DNA of 64,000 nucleotides, from contig NZ_FMAF01000015.1 of assembly GCF_900094565.1 (NCBI RefSeq), positions 62,001-126,000 of the forward strand. Direction: 5' to 3'. This document shows positions 24,588 through 32,484 of this stretch, in pieces. The notes beneath the pieces are model-generated. The model saw only the letters and a program-made list of their open reading frames with translations. It was not told where the DNA came from and did not search any database. How positions within the stretch are numbered: the first letter of the stretch is position 1; every line of letters starts with the position of its first letter. The position numbers were made by a program, and so were the translations under genes. Origin of the DNA: Martinezella lusitana. Its GTDB lineage: Bacteria; Pseudomonadota; Alphaproteobacteria; Rhizobiales; Rhizobiaceae.

Positions 24588-26261
24588 CTAGGCCTTGGCC
24601 CAGTACCAAGTGCCGACGTTCCATGTGTCGATGCGCACGTTGACGTTGGGGATGACGTTTTCAACCCCTACCTTGTGCCCGCGCACGGTCGCATATTGGA
24701 ACAGCGGCAGAAAAGGTAGGTCGTGGCGCATGATCTCCTGGATCTTCTGGTAGACCTTCTTGCGCTCCTCCGGCACGAAGATCTGGCCGCCTTCAGCCAG
24801 GAGTTTGTCGACTTCCGGATTGGCATATTGCCAGGAGTTCTGACCGGCTCCGCCTTTGGCGGTGATTGCGGTGGAGCGGAAGTAATCCGACGTGTCGGGA
24901 TCGGAGCCGGTCTGGAAGTTGATGCCGACGACGACGGAATCGAACTTCGACATTGTCCAATAATCGCCCCACATGACCGCCGGCGGCAGGTTGGAGATGG
25001 TGAGCTCCACGCCGATATCCTTGAAGGTCTGCTGCATGAACTGCTGCACCTGCTCACGGATATGGTTGCCGGCGGTGGTGGAGTTGGTGAAGGCGAGCCT
25101 GACGCCGTCCTTCACGCGAATGCCGTCGGCACCGGGCTTCCAGCCGGCATCGTCGAGGATCTTCTTGGCCTTGTCGGTGCTGAATTCCTGCTTCGGCAGG
25201 TCTGGATTATAGTAGAAGGACTGCTGCGGTATGTAACTTTCGGTCGGCGTCGGCAGGCCATAATAGAGCGCATCGATAATCGTCTGCTTGTCGATCGCGC
25301 AATAGAGCGCCTCGCGTACCGCCGGGTCCTTGAACTGGGGGCGCTCCATGTTGAAGCCGACGGATTCGACGGTGGCAGCCGGAACAACGGCGACGGCCTT
25401 GCCATCCAGCCCCTTGGCCTCGTCATAGTGATCCGGCGTAATCCATTGGAGGCCAACGACGTCGATATCGCCGGTCTTGAACTGCGTATAAAGCACCGTC
25501 AGGTCGGGAATATATTTGTAGACCAGGGTCTCGAGGTAGGGACCCTCCCCGTAATAGTCGGTGTTGGCCGCAAGCGTGATGTGATCGCCGGCGATGCGTT
25601 CGACCCATTTGAACGGGCCTGTGCCGATGGGCGCGTTGTTAAAGGGCGCGCTGTTCTTGTCCTTCTCCGCGCCAAGGATATGCTTGGGCACGATGAAGGT
25701 GGCGGCGAGGATCGACGGGTAGGGCGCAAACGGCTTTTCCATCCGCCAGGTAATTTCCGTCGGCGAGACGACGGTGAGATCGCGCACCAGCTCGTGACCA
25801 GTCTTGCGCCAACTGCGGAAATCCGGATCGACCATGAGTTCGAGAGTGAACTTGACGTCTTCGGCGGTGAACGGAGTGCCGTCATGCCATTTCACGCCGT
25901 CGCGGAGTTTGATCTTCCACTTAAGACCGTCGGCCGAGATGCCGCCGTTTTCGACGGTCGGGACTTCGGCTGCAAGCGCGGGAGAGAACTTGCCATCCGG
26001 GGTGACGTTGAAGAGCGGATCGAAGACGCTGAAATGGATACCCTCATCGACTTCGATGTGTATCAGGTGCGGATTGAAGACGGTCGGCTCCTGCGAAAAG
26101 CCGATGACGAGCTGACCGGTCGGCTTGGCGGGCGGTGCCGCGAAGGCTTCGCCGCGGCCGAGAATATTGGGCATGATCAGCCCGGAAGCGCCGAGCGCCA
26201 TCATGGTGAGCGCCTGACGGCGGGTGGGTTTCAGGAGGATAGTGTCGTTTGCGTCGGACAT
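24588..26261 (-). CDS. Dipeptide-type ABC transporter substrate-binding protein
   Basis: A family-5 solute-binding protein of 557 residues. The N-terminus has a Tat-like signal (RRQALTMMALGASGLIMP). The mature protein carries the SBP_bac_5 hallmarks: FSQEPTVFNPHL, DGVKWHDGTPFTAEDVKFTLE, NAPIGTGPFKW and the conserved VREALYCAIDKQ. It binds a peptide, opine or amine-like ligand in the periplasm. The two FAD amine oxidoreductases in the same gene group suggest a non-peptide nitrogen compound (inference). Confidence 0.93.
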   Translation of the reverse strand: MSDANDTILLKPTRRQALTMMALGASGLIMPNILGRGEAFAAPPAKPTGQLVIGFSQEPTVFNPHLIHIEVDEGIHFSVFDPLFNVTPDGKFSPALAAEVPTVENGGISADGLKWKIKLRDGVKWHDGTPFTAEDVKFTLELMVDPDFRSWRKTGHELVRDLTVVSPTEITWRMEKPFAPYPSILAATFIVPKHILGAEKDKNSAPFNNAPIGTGPFKWVERIAGDHITLAANTDYYGEGPYLETLVYKYIPDLTVLYTQFKTGDIDVVGLQWITPDHYDEAKGLDGKAVAVVPAATVESVGFNMERPQFKDPAVREALYCAIDKQTIIDALYYGLPTPTESYIPQQSFYYNPDLPKQEFSTDKAKKILDDAGWKPGADGIRVKDGVRLAFTNSTTAGNHIREQVQQFMQQTFKDIGVELTISNLPPAVMWGDYWTMSKFDSVVVGINFQTGSDPDTSDYFRSTAITAKGGAGQNSWQYANPEVDKLLAEGGQIFVPEERKKVYQKIQEIMRHDLPFLPLFQYATVRGHKVGVENVIPNVNVRIDTWNVGTWYWAKA

Positions 26262-26337
26262 GTTGTTCCCCTTTTTGTTGGTAGGACGTTGGCTTCTTCT
26301 CTCTTATTGTTTTTGCTGTCTTTTATTGGCGAGCAGG

Positions 26338-27669
26338 TCAGAAACCGCTGATCAGTTCGATCTTCGAACCGTCGTGGAAGCGGGAGAAACGGAAGTTCTT
26401 GGGATCGACGATCGGCGGCTTGCCGGTGACGATATCGGCCATCAGTCGCCCGGCGGCCGGACCGATGCCGAAGCCGTGGCCGGAAAAGCCGGTCGCGATA
26501 TGGAAGCCTGGAATGCTGTCGATCGCGTCGATCACCGGCACGGCATCGGGCGTCACGTCGATATAGCCGGCCCAGCGCTGGGCGATCTCGGCCTTTTCGA
26601 AAACCGGGAAGGCTTTCTTGAGATTGGCAAGCGCCGTGTTCGAAAGCTTGGTCGACGGTTTCGGATCGAGAACGCGGCAATATTCGAAGGGGCTTGCCTC
26701 ATCCATCGCCCAGCGGTCGGGAATGCGGACCTCGTCAAGAAAACGGCCGGAGAGGCGGAAATTCAGCGAGCGCCATTCCTTTTTGAACGCCGGCAAGAAC
26801 TTGCCGGCATAGCGGAAGGATTTCGGCACGATGTCGACGATGTTCTCGTGACCGGAGGCGATGGTGTAGCCGCCATCCTGGCGCTTTCGCAAAGCAAAGC
26901 CGTTGGCCCAGATCGCCTGCTCGGGGCCGCCTTCCAGCGGCTTGGTGCGCAGTACGGAGTTCATCACCTTCAACTGCGGCAGGTCGAGTCCGAACATGCC
27001 GGCAAACAGGCTTGACCAGGCGCCGCCGGCGAGAACGACCGCCTTGCAGGCGATCGGGCCGCGCTCGGTGATGACGCCCGAGATTTTGCCGCCGGCCGTC
27101 TCGATGCCGCGCACGGCGCATTCAGTGAGGATCGTCGCACCCTTGTCGCGCGCGGCTTCGGCGATTGCCGGCGCTGCGCGTTGTGGTTCCGCCCGGCCGT
27201 CTGACGCTGTAAAGAGCGCGCCTTTCAGGTCTAATTGGGAGCCCGGAAAAAGGCTCTTGAATTCAGCGGCGCCAACCATGCGGCTATCGAGCTGATAGCC
27301 CTCGAGATTCCGGTTCCATCGCTCATGATCAGCATATTGCTTGTCGTCGGCGCAGGTAAAGACGATGCCCGCTTTCCTGTAGCCAGTGTCGCGGCCGGTG
27401 CGTTTGTCGAGCGTGCTCCAGATGCGCAGCGCCTCCGCCATCAGCGGTACCTCGCGCGGGTCACGCCTGGAAATGCGTACCCAGCCCCAGTTGCGGCTCG
27501 ACTGCTCCTGGCCGATTCCCCCCTTTTCACAAAGCGCGACACGCAGACCGCGCTCAGACAGTTCGAGGGCTGTCGAGGTGCCGATGATGCCGCCGCCGAT
27601 GACGACGACGTCGACTTCCTTGGGCAATTCCGTATCCCCATGCACGGGGACTACATAGGGGCCGGGCAT
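26338..27669 (-). CDS. FAD-dependent oxidoreductase (DAO family)
   Basis: A 443-residue flavoprotein. The N-terminal dinucleotide motif is VVVIGGGIIGTSTALELSERG, followed by EQSSRNWGWVRISRRDP, a motif seen in rhizobial glycine/D-amino-acid oxidase-like proteins. The C-terminal FAD segment is ATGFSGHGFGIGPAAGRLMAD. It differs from the oxidoreductase at the end of the operon, so two distinct flavoenzymes flank the transporter genes. It starts two bases after the SDR gene. A secondary or cyclic amine or D-amino acid is the likely type of substrate. Confidence 0.9.
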   Translation of the reverse strand: MPGPYVVPVHGDTELPKEVDVVVIGGGIIGTSTALELSERGLRVALCEKGGIGQEQSSRNWGWVRISRRDPREVPLMAEALRIWSTLDKRTGRDTGYRKAGIVFTCADDKQYADHERWNRNLEGYQLDSRMVGAAEFKSLFPGSQLDLKGALFTASDGRAEPQRAAPAIAEAARDKGATILTECAVRGIETAGGKISGVITERGPIACKAVVLAGGAWSSLFAGMFGLDLPQLKVMNSVLRTKPLEGGPEQAIWANGFALRKRQDGGYTIASGHENIVDIVPKSFRYAGKFLPAFKKEWRSLNFRLSGRFLDEVRIPDRWAMDEASPFEYCRVLDPKPSTKLSNTALANLKKAFPVFEKAEIAQRWAGYIDVTPDAVPVIDAIDSIPGFHIATGFSGHGFGIGPAAGRLMADIVTGKPPIVDPKNFRFSRFHDGSKIELISGF

Positions 27670-27671
27670 AC

Positions 27672-28397
27672 TCAGTAAGACTCCTCTAGCTGGCAGTTGA
27701 TCGCAAACTCCGCGACGCTTGCTTCGTTCGGCAGCTCGATCAGCATGGAAACGATGCGGGCGAGATCCTGAGGGCTCGTCATCTCGCTATCGGCCCTGCC
27801 GCTGATGCCGCGCGCCATGTCGGTTGCGACAAAACCTGGGCATATGGCCGTCGCGCGGATGCCGAGATCGAATCCTGCGTGGCGAAGCGCATGGGCGAGA
27901 GCGACAGCTGCGAATTTTGATACGGCATAAAGCCCGGATTTAGCGCTTTTGACCCGCTTGCCGGAAAGCGAACCAATGATAATGACGCGACCTCGGCCGC
28001 TTTCGGACAAAGCAGCCCAGGTGGCTTTTGCCAGACGCTGCGGGGCTTTGACATTGACCTCAAACAGCTGATCCATGTCGTTGTCATCAGCCTCGATGAC
28101 GGTCTTGGGGATCATGATGCCGGCATTGGCAACGACTGCGTCGATGCGTCCGAAGGCATCGATTGCCGCATCGTTCCAGCGTATCCCGGCCTGCGCATCA
28201 AACGCGTCATAGGCAAAGATATGGACGCGAGCAGGGTCGGCCCAGGCCGGCATTTCCGGCTGCCGCATGCCGAGCGAAAGGCGCCAACCGCGGGCGGCCA
28301 ATTCTTGCGCCAGGGCAGCACCGATGCCGCGGCTGGCACCCGATATCAAGGCGACGCGGTCTTCACTCACAGCCTTCTCCAATACTCGGTTCGTCAT
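27672..28397 (-). CDS. Short-chain dehydrogenase/reductase
   Basis: A 241-residue classical SDR. The cofactor motif is SGASRGIGAAL, NAG appears in VVANAGIM, and the catalytic Ser and YxxxK are in IIGSLSGKR and LYAVSK. It overlaps the marR gene by four bases (ATGA), which shows a single transcript. It may reduce or oxidise a carbonyl or alcohol formed by the flavoenzymes of the operon. The substrate is unknown. Confidence 0.9.
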   Translation of the reverse strand: MTNRVLEKAVSEDRVALISGASRGIGAALAQELAARGWRLSLGMRQPEMPAWADPARVHIFAYDAFDAQAGIRWNDAAIDAFGRIDAVVANAGIMIPKTVIEADDNDMDQLFEVNVKAPQRLAKATWAALSESGRGRVIIIGSLSGKRVKSAKSGLYAVSKFAAVALAHALRHAGFDLGIRATAICPGFVATDMARGISGRADSEMTSPQDLARIVSMLIELPNEASVAEFAINCQLEESY

Positions 28398-28879
28398 GAT
28401 CGCTCCAAGATACGCCGATAGGTCCGGCGCAAGATGTCGAGGACCAGGTCGTGCTCTTCATCGGTCATCTCCGAAAAGAATTCGCGGGACTGCAGCGTCA
28501 CCAGCCTGCGCACATGCTCTGCAAGCTGGGCACCTTTGTCGGTGATGTAGAGGGCTTGAGCGCGGCTATCCTCCGGTGCGATTTGTCGCCGCAGGAGCCC
28601 ATGTCCCTCCATCTGATCGACAAGCCGCCCCATGGCCGAACGGTCCTTGAAAATCACCTGGGCGATCGTAGAAGGGCGGATGCCGGGATTTCCATCGACA
28701 AGAAAGAGCGTGGTGATCTTGCCCGTACCCTGGGCGACATCGAGACCTTCGAGCTTCTCGTCGAGATCGCGGGACACCGCGATGTTGATGCTGCGGATGT
28801 AAAAGCTCAGCGTATCCTCGAGCACATCGATGTCGATGTCCTTAACAGAGGTAGGGCCATTCTTGGTCGGTGTCGTCAT
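28394..28879 (-). CDS. MarR-family transcriptional regulator
   Basis: About 161 residues with a MarR winged helix fold. The recognition region is PSTIAQVIFKDRSAMGRLVDQ, followed by the wing with LLRRQIAPEDSRAQALYITD. The ATG at 28879 is taken; a GTG at 28912 is an alternative with no better ribosome site. It is the first gene of the SDR-oxidoreductase-transporter operon and probably represses it until the substrate or a product binds. Confidence 0.88.
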   Translation of the reverse strand: MTTPTKNGPTSVKDIDIDVLEDTLSFYIRSINIAVSRDLDEKLEGLDVAQGTGKITTLFLVDGNPGIRPSTIAQVIFKDRSAMGRLVDQMEGHGLLRRQIAPEDSRAQALYITDKGAQLAEHVRRLVTLQSREFFSEMTDEEHDLVLDILRRTYRRILERS

Positions 28880-28962
28880 GGCACGGGGCTCGCGATGGCA
28901 GCAGAAATCCACGCCCGCAATCCGTCAAGAAAGGGGATATCGCTGAGATGAACGACAATGGA

Positions 28963-28983
28963 TCGTTTGAATTTTCAACGATA
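28963..28983. promoter_or_regulatory. Possible MarR operator
   Basis: An imperfect inverted repeat, ATCGTT at the left and AACGAT at the right, spans 21 bases about 85 bases before the marR start, within an AT-rich promoter-like stretch. MarR proteins often bind such repeats and autoregulate. The match is only suggestive. Confidence 0.3.
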
Positions 28984-29156
28984 TGAAACGTCGGATAGTG
29001 GACAAATGCAACTATTTTTTTCGACGTCGGTACAAATTTTAATCGCGGAAAGTCATTGCCTATTTCATAAGCTTGGTGCGCCGTGAAAAAGGCAACATGA
29101 TCAGAAACATCCCGTTTTACATCCGCAGCAGTAGAGTCCCGGACAAGCGATCCCCT

Positions 29157-30803
29157 TTAAGCACTTGCTTCCCAGTCACCGCCGGGAATAGCTGCGACGA
29201 GGCGTTGCGTATAGGCGTGAGCTGGCGCCTGGAAAATCTGTGATGGTGGTCCATATTCGACGATCTCACCCTTGTACATCACCGCCACCTCGTCGCAGAT
29301 CTGGCTTGCGACGCGCAGGTCATGGGTAATGAAGACCATCGCCACTTTGGTATCCTGCTGAATCTCGGCAAGAAGCTGAAGGATCTGCTCCTGAATGGAG
29401 ACGTCGAGCGCGGACACGGCCTCGTCGGCTACGAGCAGCACTGGGTCGAACATCAACGCCCGCGCGATACCGATGCGCTGTCGTTGGCCTCCGGAAAATT
29501 CGTGCGGAAAGCGATCATAGGCGCCCTCGTCGAGGCCGACGCGTTTGAGCAGCCGCAACGCCTTGGCCCTGGCCTCCTGCATCGACATCGCGTGTGCCAT
29601 CGGCCCGACCGTCAAAATTCGGCCGATCGTATGGCGGGGGTTGAGCGATGCAAACGGATCCTGAAAGATCATCTGGATATAGGGTCGCATCGGCCTGAAC
29701 GCCTGATCAGACATGGTCGCGATATCGCGACCATCAAACAGAATCTTGCCGCCGTCCGAGTTCATCAGCTTCAGGAGCACGCGGCCGAGCGAAGACTTGC
29801 CCGAGCCCGATTCACCGACGACTCCGAGCGTGCGGCCCTTACGAATGGAGAAGCTGACATCGTTCACCGCATGCACAACCCGCGCTTTGGAGAAAAAGCC
29901 GCCACCGCTTCGATAGGTCTTGTTGAGGTTTTGCACCTCCAGCACGACAGGCGTGTCGGTGGCCCCCTCCCGATCCCTACCGGTCATTCGAGGAACGGCG
30001 GCGATCAGCCTTTGTGTATAGGGATGGGTCGGCTCCGTCAGGATCTGCAATGCGGGCCCCTGCTCGACCATACGACCCTTTTCCATGACGATAACCCGGT
30101 CGGCAATTTCAGCGACGACGCCGAAGTCGTGGGTGATGAACATGACGCTCATGTTCTTGCGCCGCTGAATCTTGCGAATGAGATCGAGAATCTGCGCCTG
30201 CGTCGTGACATCGAGCGCCGTGGTCGGTTCGTCAGCGATCAGGATATCGGGATCAAGCGCCAGCGCCATGGCGATCATCACCCGTTGGCGCTGGCCGCCA
30301 GACAGGCGGAAAGGATATTGATGCTGCAGCATGACAGGGTCGGGCAATCCAACCTCGGACAACAACTCCTGTACCTTTTCCTGCCGGCTCGAAGGGGTGC
30401 CGACCTTATGGGTCTCAAGGACCTCCAGGATCTGATCGCCGATCGTCATCAAGGGGTTCAGCGCCGAAAGCGGATCCTGGAAGATAATGGAGACAGCCCG
30501 ACCGCGCAGCCCCTGAAGTCTTTTCGGATCAGCGCTCAAAAGGTCAATGCCCTGGAATCGGATGCTGCCGCTCGTGACCCGGATAACCGGCGCCAGCAGG
30601 CCCATGATGGCGTTCGCGGTTACCGATTTGCCGGAACCGGATTCACCGATAATGCAGAGAATGTCGCCCCTGTGCAGATCAAAGGAGATATCCTCGACCG
30701 CATAGGCGCGCTCCATGTTCTTGGGAAGGCTCACAGTCAGTCCACGCACCGAGAGAACCGGATCGCTGAAGGCAGCGACATTCTGGATATGGGATGGGGT
30801 CAT
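29157..30803 (-). CDS. Fused dipeptide-type ABC transporter ATPase (DppD-DppF fusion)
   Basis: A 548-residue protein with two complete ABC domains. The first has Walker A GESGSGKS, signature LSGGQRQRV and Walker B ILIADEPTTALD. The second has Walker A GESGSGKSS, signature FSGGQRQRIGIARA and Walker B LVADEAVSALD. Both carry the peptide-family C-terminal stretch (HPYTQRLIAAVP, HAYTQRLVAAIP). It serves the DppB/DppC-like permeases downstream. It is separated from the marR gene by about 280 bases with its own promoter region, so it may be transcribed separately. Confidence 0.94.
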   Translation of the reverse strand: MTPSHIQNVAAFSDPVLSVRGLTVSLPKNMERAYAVEDISFDLHRGDILCIIGESGSGKSVTANAIMGLLAPVIRVTSGSIRFQGIDLLSADPKRLQGLRGRAVSIIFQDPLSALNPLMTIGDQILEVLETHKVGTPSSRQEKVQELLSEVGLPDPVMLQHQYPFRLSGGQRQRVMIAMALALDPDILIADEPTTALDVTTQAQILDLIRKIQRRKNMSVMFITHDFGVVAEIADRVIVMEKGRMVEQGPALQILTEPTHPYTQRLIAAVPRMTGRDREGATDTPVVLEVQNLNKTYRSGGGFFSKARVVHAVNDVSFSIRKGRTLGVVGESGSGKSSLGRVLLKLMNSDGGKILFDGRDIATMSDQAFRPMRPYIQMIFQDPFASLNPRHTIGRILTVGPMAHAMSMQEARAKALRLLKRVGLDEGAYDRFPHEFSGGQRQRIGIARALMFDPVLLVADEAVSALDVSIQEQILQLLAEIQQDTKVAMVFITHDLRVASQICDEVAVMYKGEIVEYGPPSQIFQAPAHAYTQRLVAAIPGGDWEASA

Positions 30804-31129
30804 GGAAACCTTCCTTGCTCTGAACCAGGGACAACACGCCGTCTCAGCGAGAACTCGTGATTGACAGAAGCAAGAAGGATGCCGGCATTACCGGACATGA
30901 CGCAAGCAGAGAAATTCCTTGAGCGAATATTCAATTTCACGACGTCTGTGGCTTTTCGCAATCGTCCTTTGACGTTCAGGCGCTATCGACATTTCCTAGT
31001 GCTTGCTGGCTTGTAGGATTGGGAAAAGCCCGCCGACCATCTCGGCGTGCAATACGGGTCTCTTCAAGTGGGTGTTGCTGAAGAGCCCGGGGATGTCACT
31101 CCGTCGGACAGGTCAATTCACAAAGGTCC
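30804..31129. other. Intergenic stretch before the IS debris
   Basis: About 325 bases upstream of the fused ATPase gene. It should hold that gene's promoter near 30850-30960, where AT content rises. No gene or clear operator was recognised. Confidence 0.35.
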
Positions 31130-31370
31130 GGGGCACAAGGCGCCGATGCTGGTCAAGTATCTCAACATCATTGAACAGGACCACCGGTTTATCAAGAAGC
31201 TGAGCCGCCCGATGAGAGGCTTCAAATCTTTCTAGTCTGCGTCAGCAACCCTGGATGGCATCGCTGTGGCGCGTATGACCCGCAGTCACCAATTTCCAAC
31301 CAGTGGCCAATCGGCATTTCAGCAATTCGCTGCACAATTGCGTCCGGCGATAGCTGTTTCTGCGGCCTAA
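31130..31370 (+). pseudogene. IS6-family transposase C-terminal remnant
   Basis: The frame through 31155-31235 reads KYLNIIEQDHRFIKKLSRPM and GFKSF, matching the DDE-region end of IS6-family transposases (usually KYLNNIIEQDH). A TAG at 31233 interrupts it. The same frame goes on as SASATLDGIAVARM and GQSAFQQFAAQL to a TAA at 31368, again the family's C-terminus. The N-terminal two thirds are gone. It cannot be active. Confidence 0.75.
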
Positions 31371-31429
31371 AAAAGTTTGCGACAGCCAGCCCTAATCACG
31401 AGAAATTTGCCATTTGACGATTGGGCGAA

Positions 31430-31683
31430 AACACTGAGGTCCGAGCGCCTGGCGCTCCGCACGACCTCATCATCCACCAGGTCAACATCCTCGAGATGGA
31501 ACGGCGAAAGCTATCGTCTCGCTCAAAGCCGCGCCAGAAAGGCAGGCTAAGATCCTTTGGGAAATCACTACGCGCGCAAGACGCCCCCGGCTCGGGCTAC
31601 GCCCTCCCGGCCGTCTCATACGCGCGTAAAGCGTGGCCGACTTTTACTCCGCCGCGTGGCAGGGTTTTGCTCCGCCCTTGACA
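31430..31683 (+). pseudogene. IS21-family istB 3' end and element terminus remnant
   Basis: The frame HQVNILEM continues after a one-base shift as NGESYRLAQSRARKAG and a stop at 31548-31550, the standard C-terminus of IstB ATPases. Downstream, TGGCCGACTTTTACTCCGCC and a second TTTTGCTCCGCC resemble the terminal repeats found at IS21 ends. Only the last part of the element remains. It lies where traG would be expected downstream of traD. Confidence 0.7.
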
Positions 31684-31814
31684 CGCCTCTGAAAGATTTT
31701 TGCGTTCCGCGGGGTTGCTATCCGGGCGAAGGGCCTTCAGTAGGTCCTCCTTGAAGAATTGATGCGTAAGACCGGGCTGCGTTTCTTGCAAAAGGTTCAG
31801 TGACTGAAGTGACT

Positions 31815-32033
31815 TTACCGCACTGACCGATCCGCCGATCGCGCGGATGCATTGAATTCTTCAATCCCGATACTGCGCAGTTGTTCATATTCGGGAGCGC
31901 CGGGAAACAGCTTCGCCAATGTTACGAGGCCGCCCAGCAAGAATGCTCGATCAGCATCTCCTAGGCCCGCTCTTACGACCATTGCACCTAGCAAAGCCTG
32001 CTGACGCCGTTGAGCCGTTTGCTCAGCCGACAT
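31815..32033 (-). CDS. traD: Conjugal transfer protein TraD
   Basis: A 72-residue protein matching the Ti/rhizobial plasmid TraD (GAMVVRAGLGDADRAFLLGG, then a short acidic and variable end). It is an accessory DNA-processing protein of the relaxosome region. The ATG at 32033 follows AAGGAAC at good spacing and overlaps the end of traC by 11 bases. In intact plasmids traG, the coupling protein, follows. Here the next 130 bases have no traG start and then IS debris begins, so the operon is truncated after traD. Confidence 0.8.
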   Translation of the reverse strand: MSAEQTAQRRQQALLGAMVVRAGLGDADRAFLLGGLVTLAKLFPGAPEYEQLRSIGIEEFNASARSADRSVR

Positions 32034-32316
32034 GCGGATGTTCCTTAGCCGTTCCAGACCTATGATCCGCCGGTTGAGACGTTTCAGAGGTGGTGAGAGA
32101 GGTCTCTTTTGTCTGCCTGCGAAATCGAGCGGCAATCTCGTTAAAGAGTGCGTCGATCTGCGTGTCGGTAATCTCCATCTCGGCCACGCCCGACTTTGTT
32201 GCCGCACGTGCAAATCGTTCGGCAGACTTAACTATCAATAATCTTTTACGTTCCATCAGCGCCTGAATTTGAGTGTCGAGATCTAGAACCGTTGATTTTG
32301 AAGCCATATTATCCAT
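32023..32316 (-). CDS. traC: Conjugal transfer protein TraC
   Basis: A 97-residue relaxosome accessory protein of the Ti/rhizobial type. The core (DLDTQIQALMERKRLLIVK, AERFARAATKSGVAEMEIT, DALFNEIAARFRRQ) matches TraC. The C-terminal tail is a less conserved Thr/Ser-rich stretch. An ATG at 32307 is an alternative start. It is divergent from traA, as in Agrobacterium and Rhizobium plasmids, with the presumed oriT between them. Confidence 0.82.
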   Translation of the reverse strand: MDNMASKSTVLDLDTQIQALMERKRLLIVKSAERFARAATKSGVAEMEITDTQIDALFNEIAARFRRQTKETSLTTSETSQPADHRSGTAKEHPHVG

Positions 32317-32484
32317 ATCCCCGTGTCGGTGAAGCTAGGTAGATGCCATTATACTGACTAGTAAGAGTTAGTAAAATAGATTATTTTGATCCGATAGAAC
32401 CCGTCAGGCGAAACAAATGCCTCGCGTTGGCGGTTCCGGGAGCGATTTGACGGATGCATACTGAACTAGACGGAGAAACGACTA
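32317..32484. promoter_or_regulatory. traC/traA intergenic region, candidate oriT
   Basis: The 168-base divergent region where rhizobial plasmids carry oriT. It contains an AT-rich part with a direct repeat TAGTAA-GAGT-TAGTAA (about 32360-32375) and a short AGGC/GCCT inverted repeat around 32408. I could not find the nick-site sequence known from Ti plasmids, so oriT function is inferred from position only. It must also hold the divergent promoters. Confidence 0.35.

Noticed and set aside
24723..26351. A 542-codon open frame opposite the peptide-binding protein gene
   Set aside because: It mirrors the codon pattern of a well-supported gene and has no family features. The same holds for long plus-strand frames at 21588-22829, 29322-30860 and 57085-58851.
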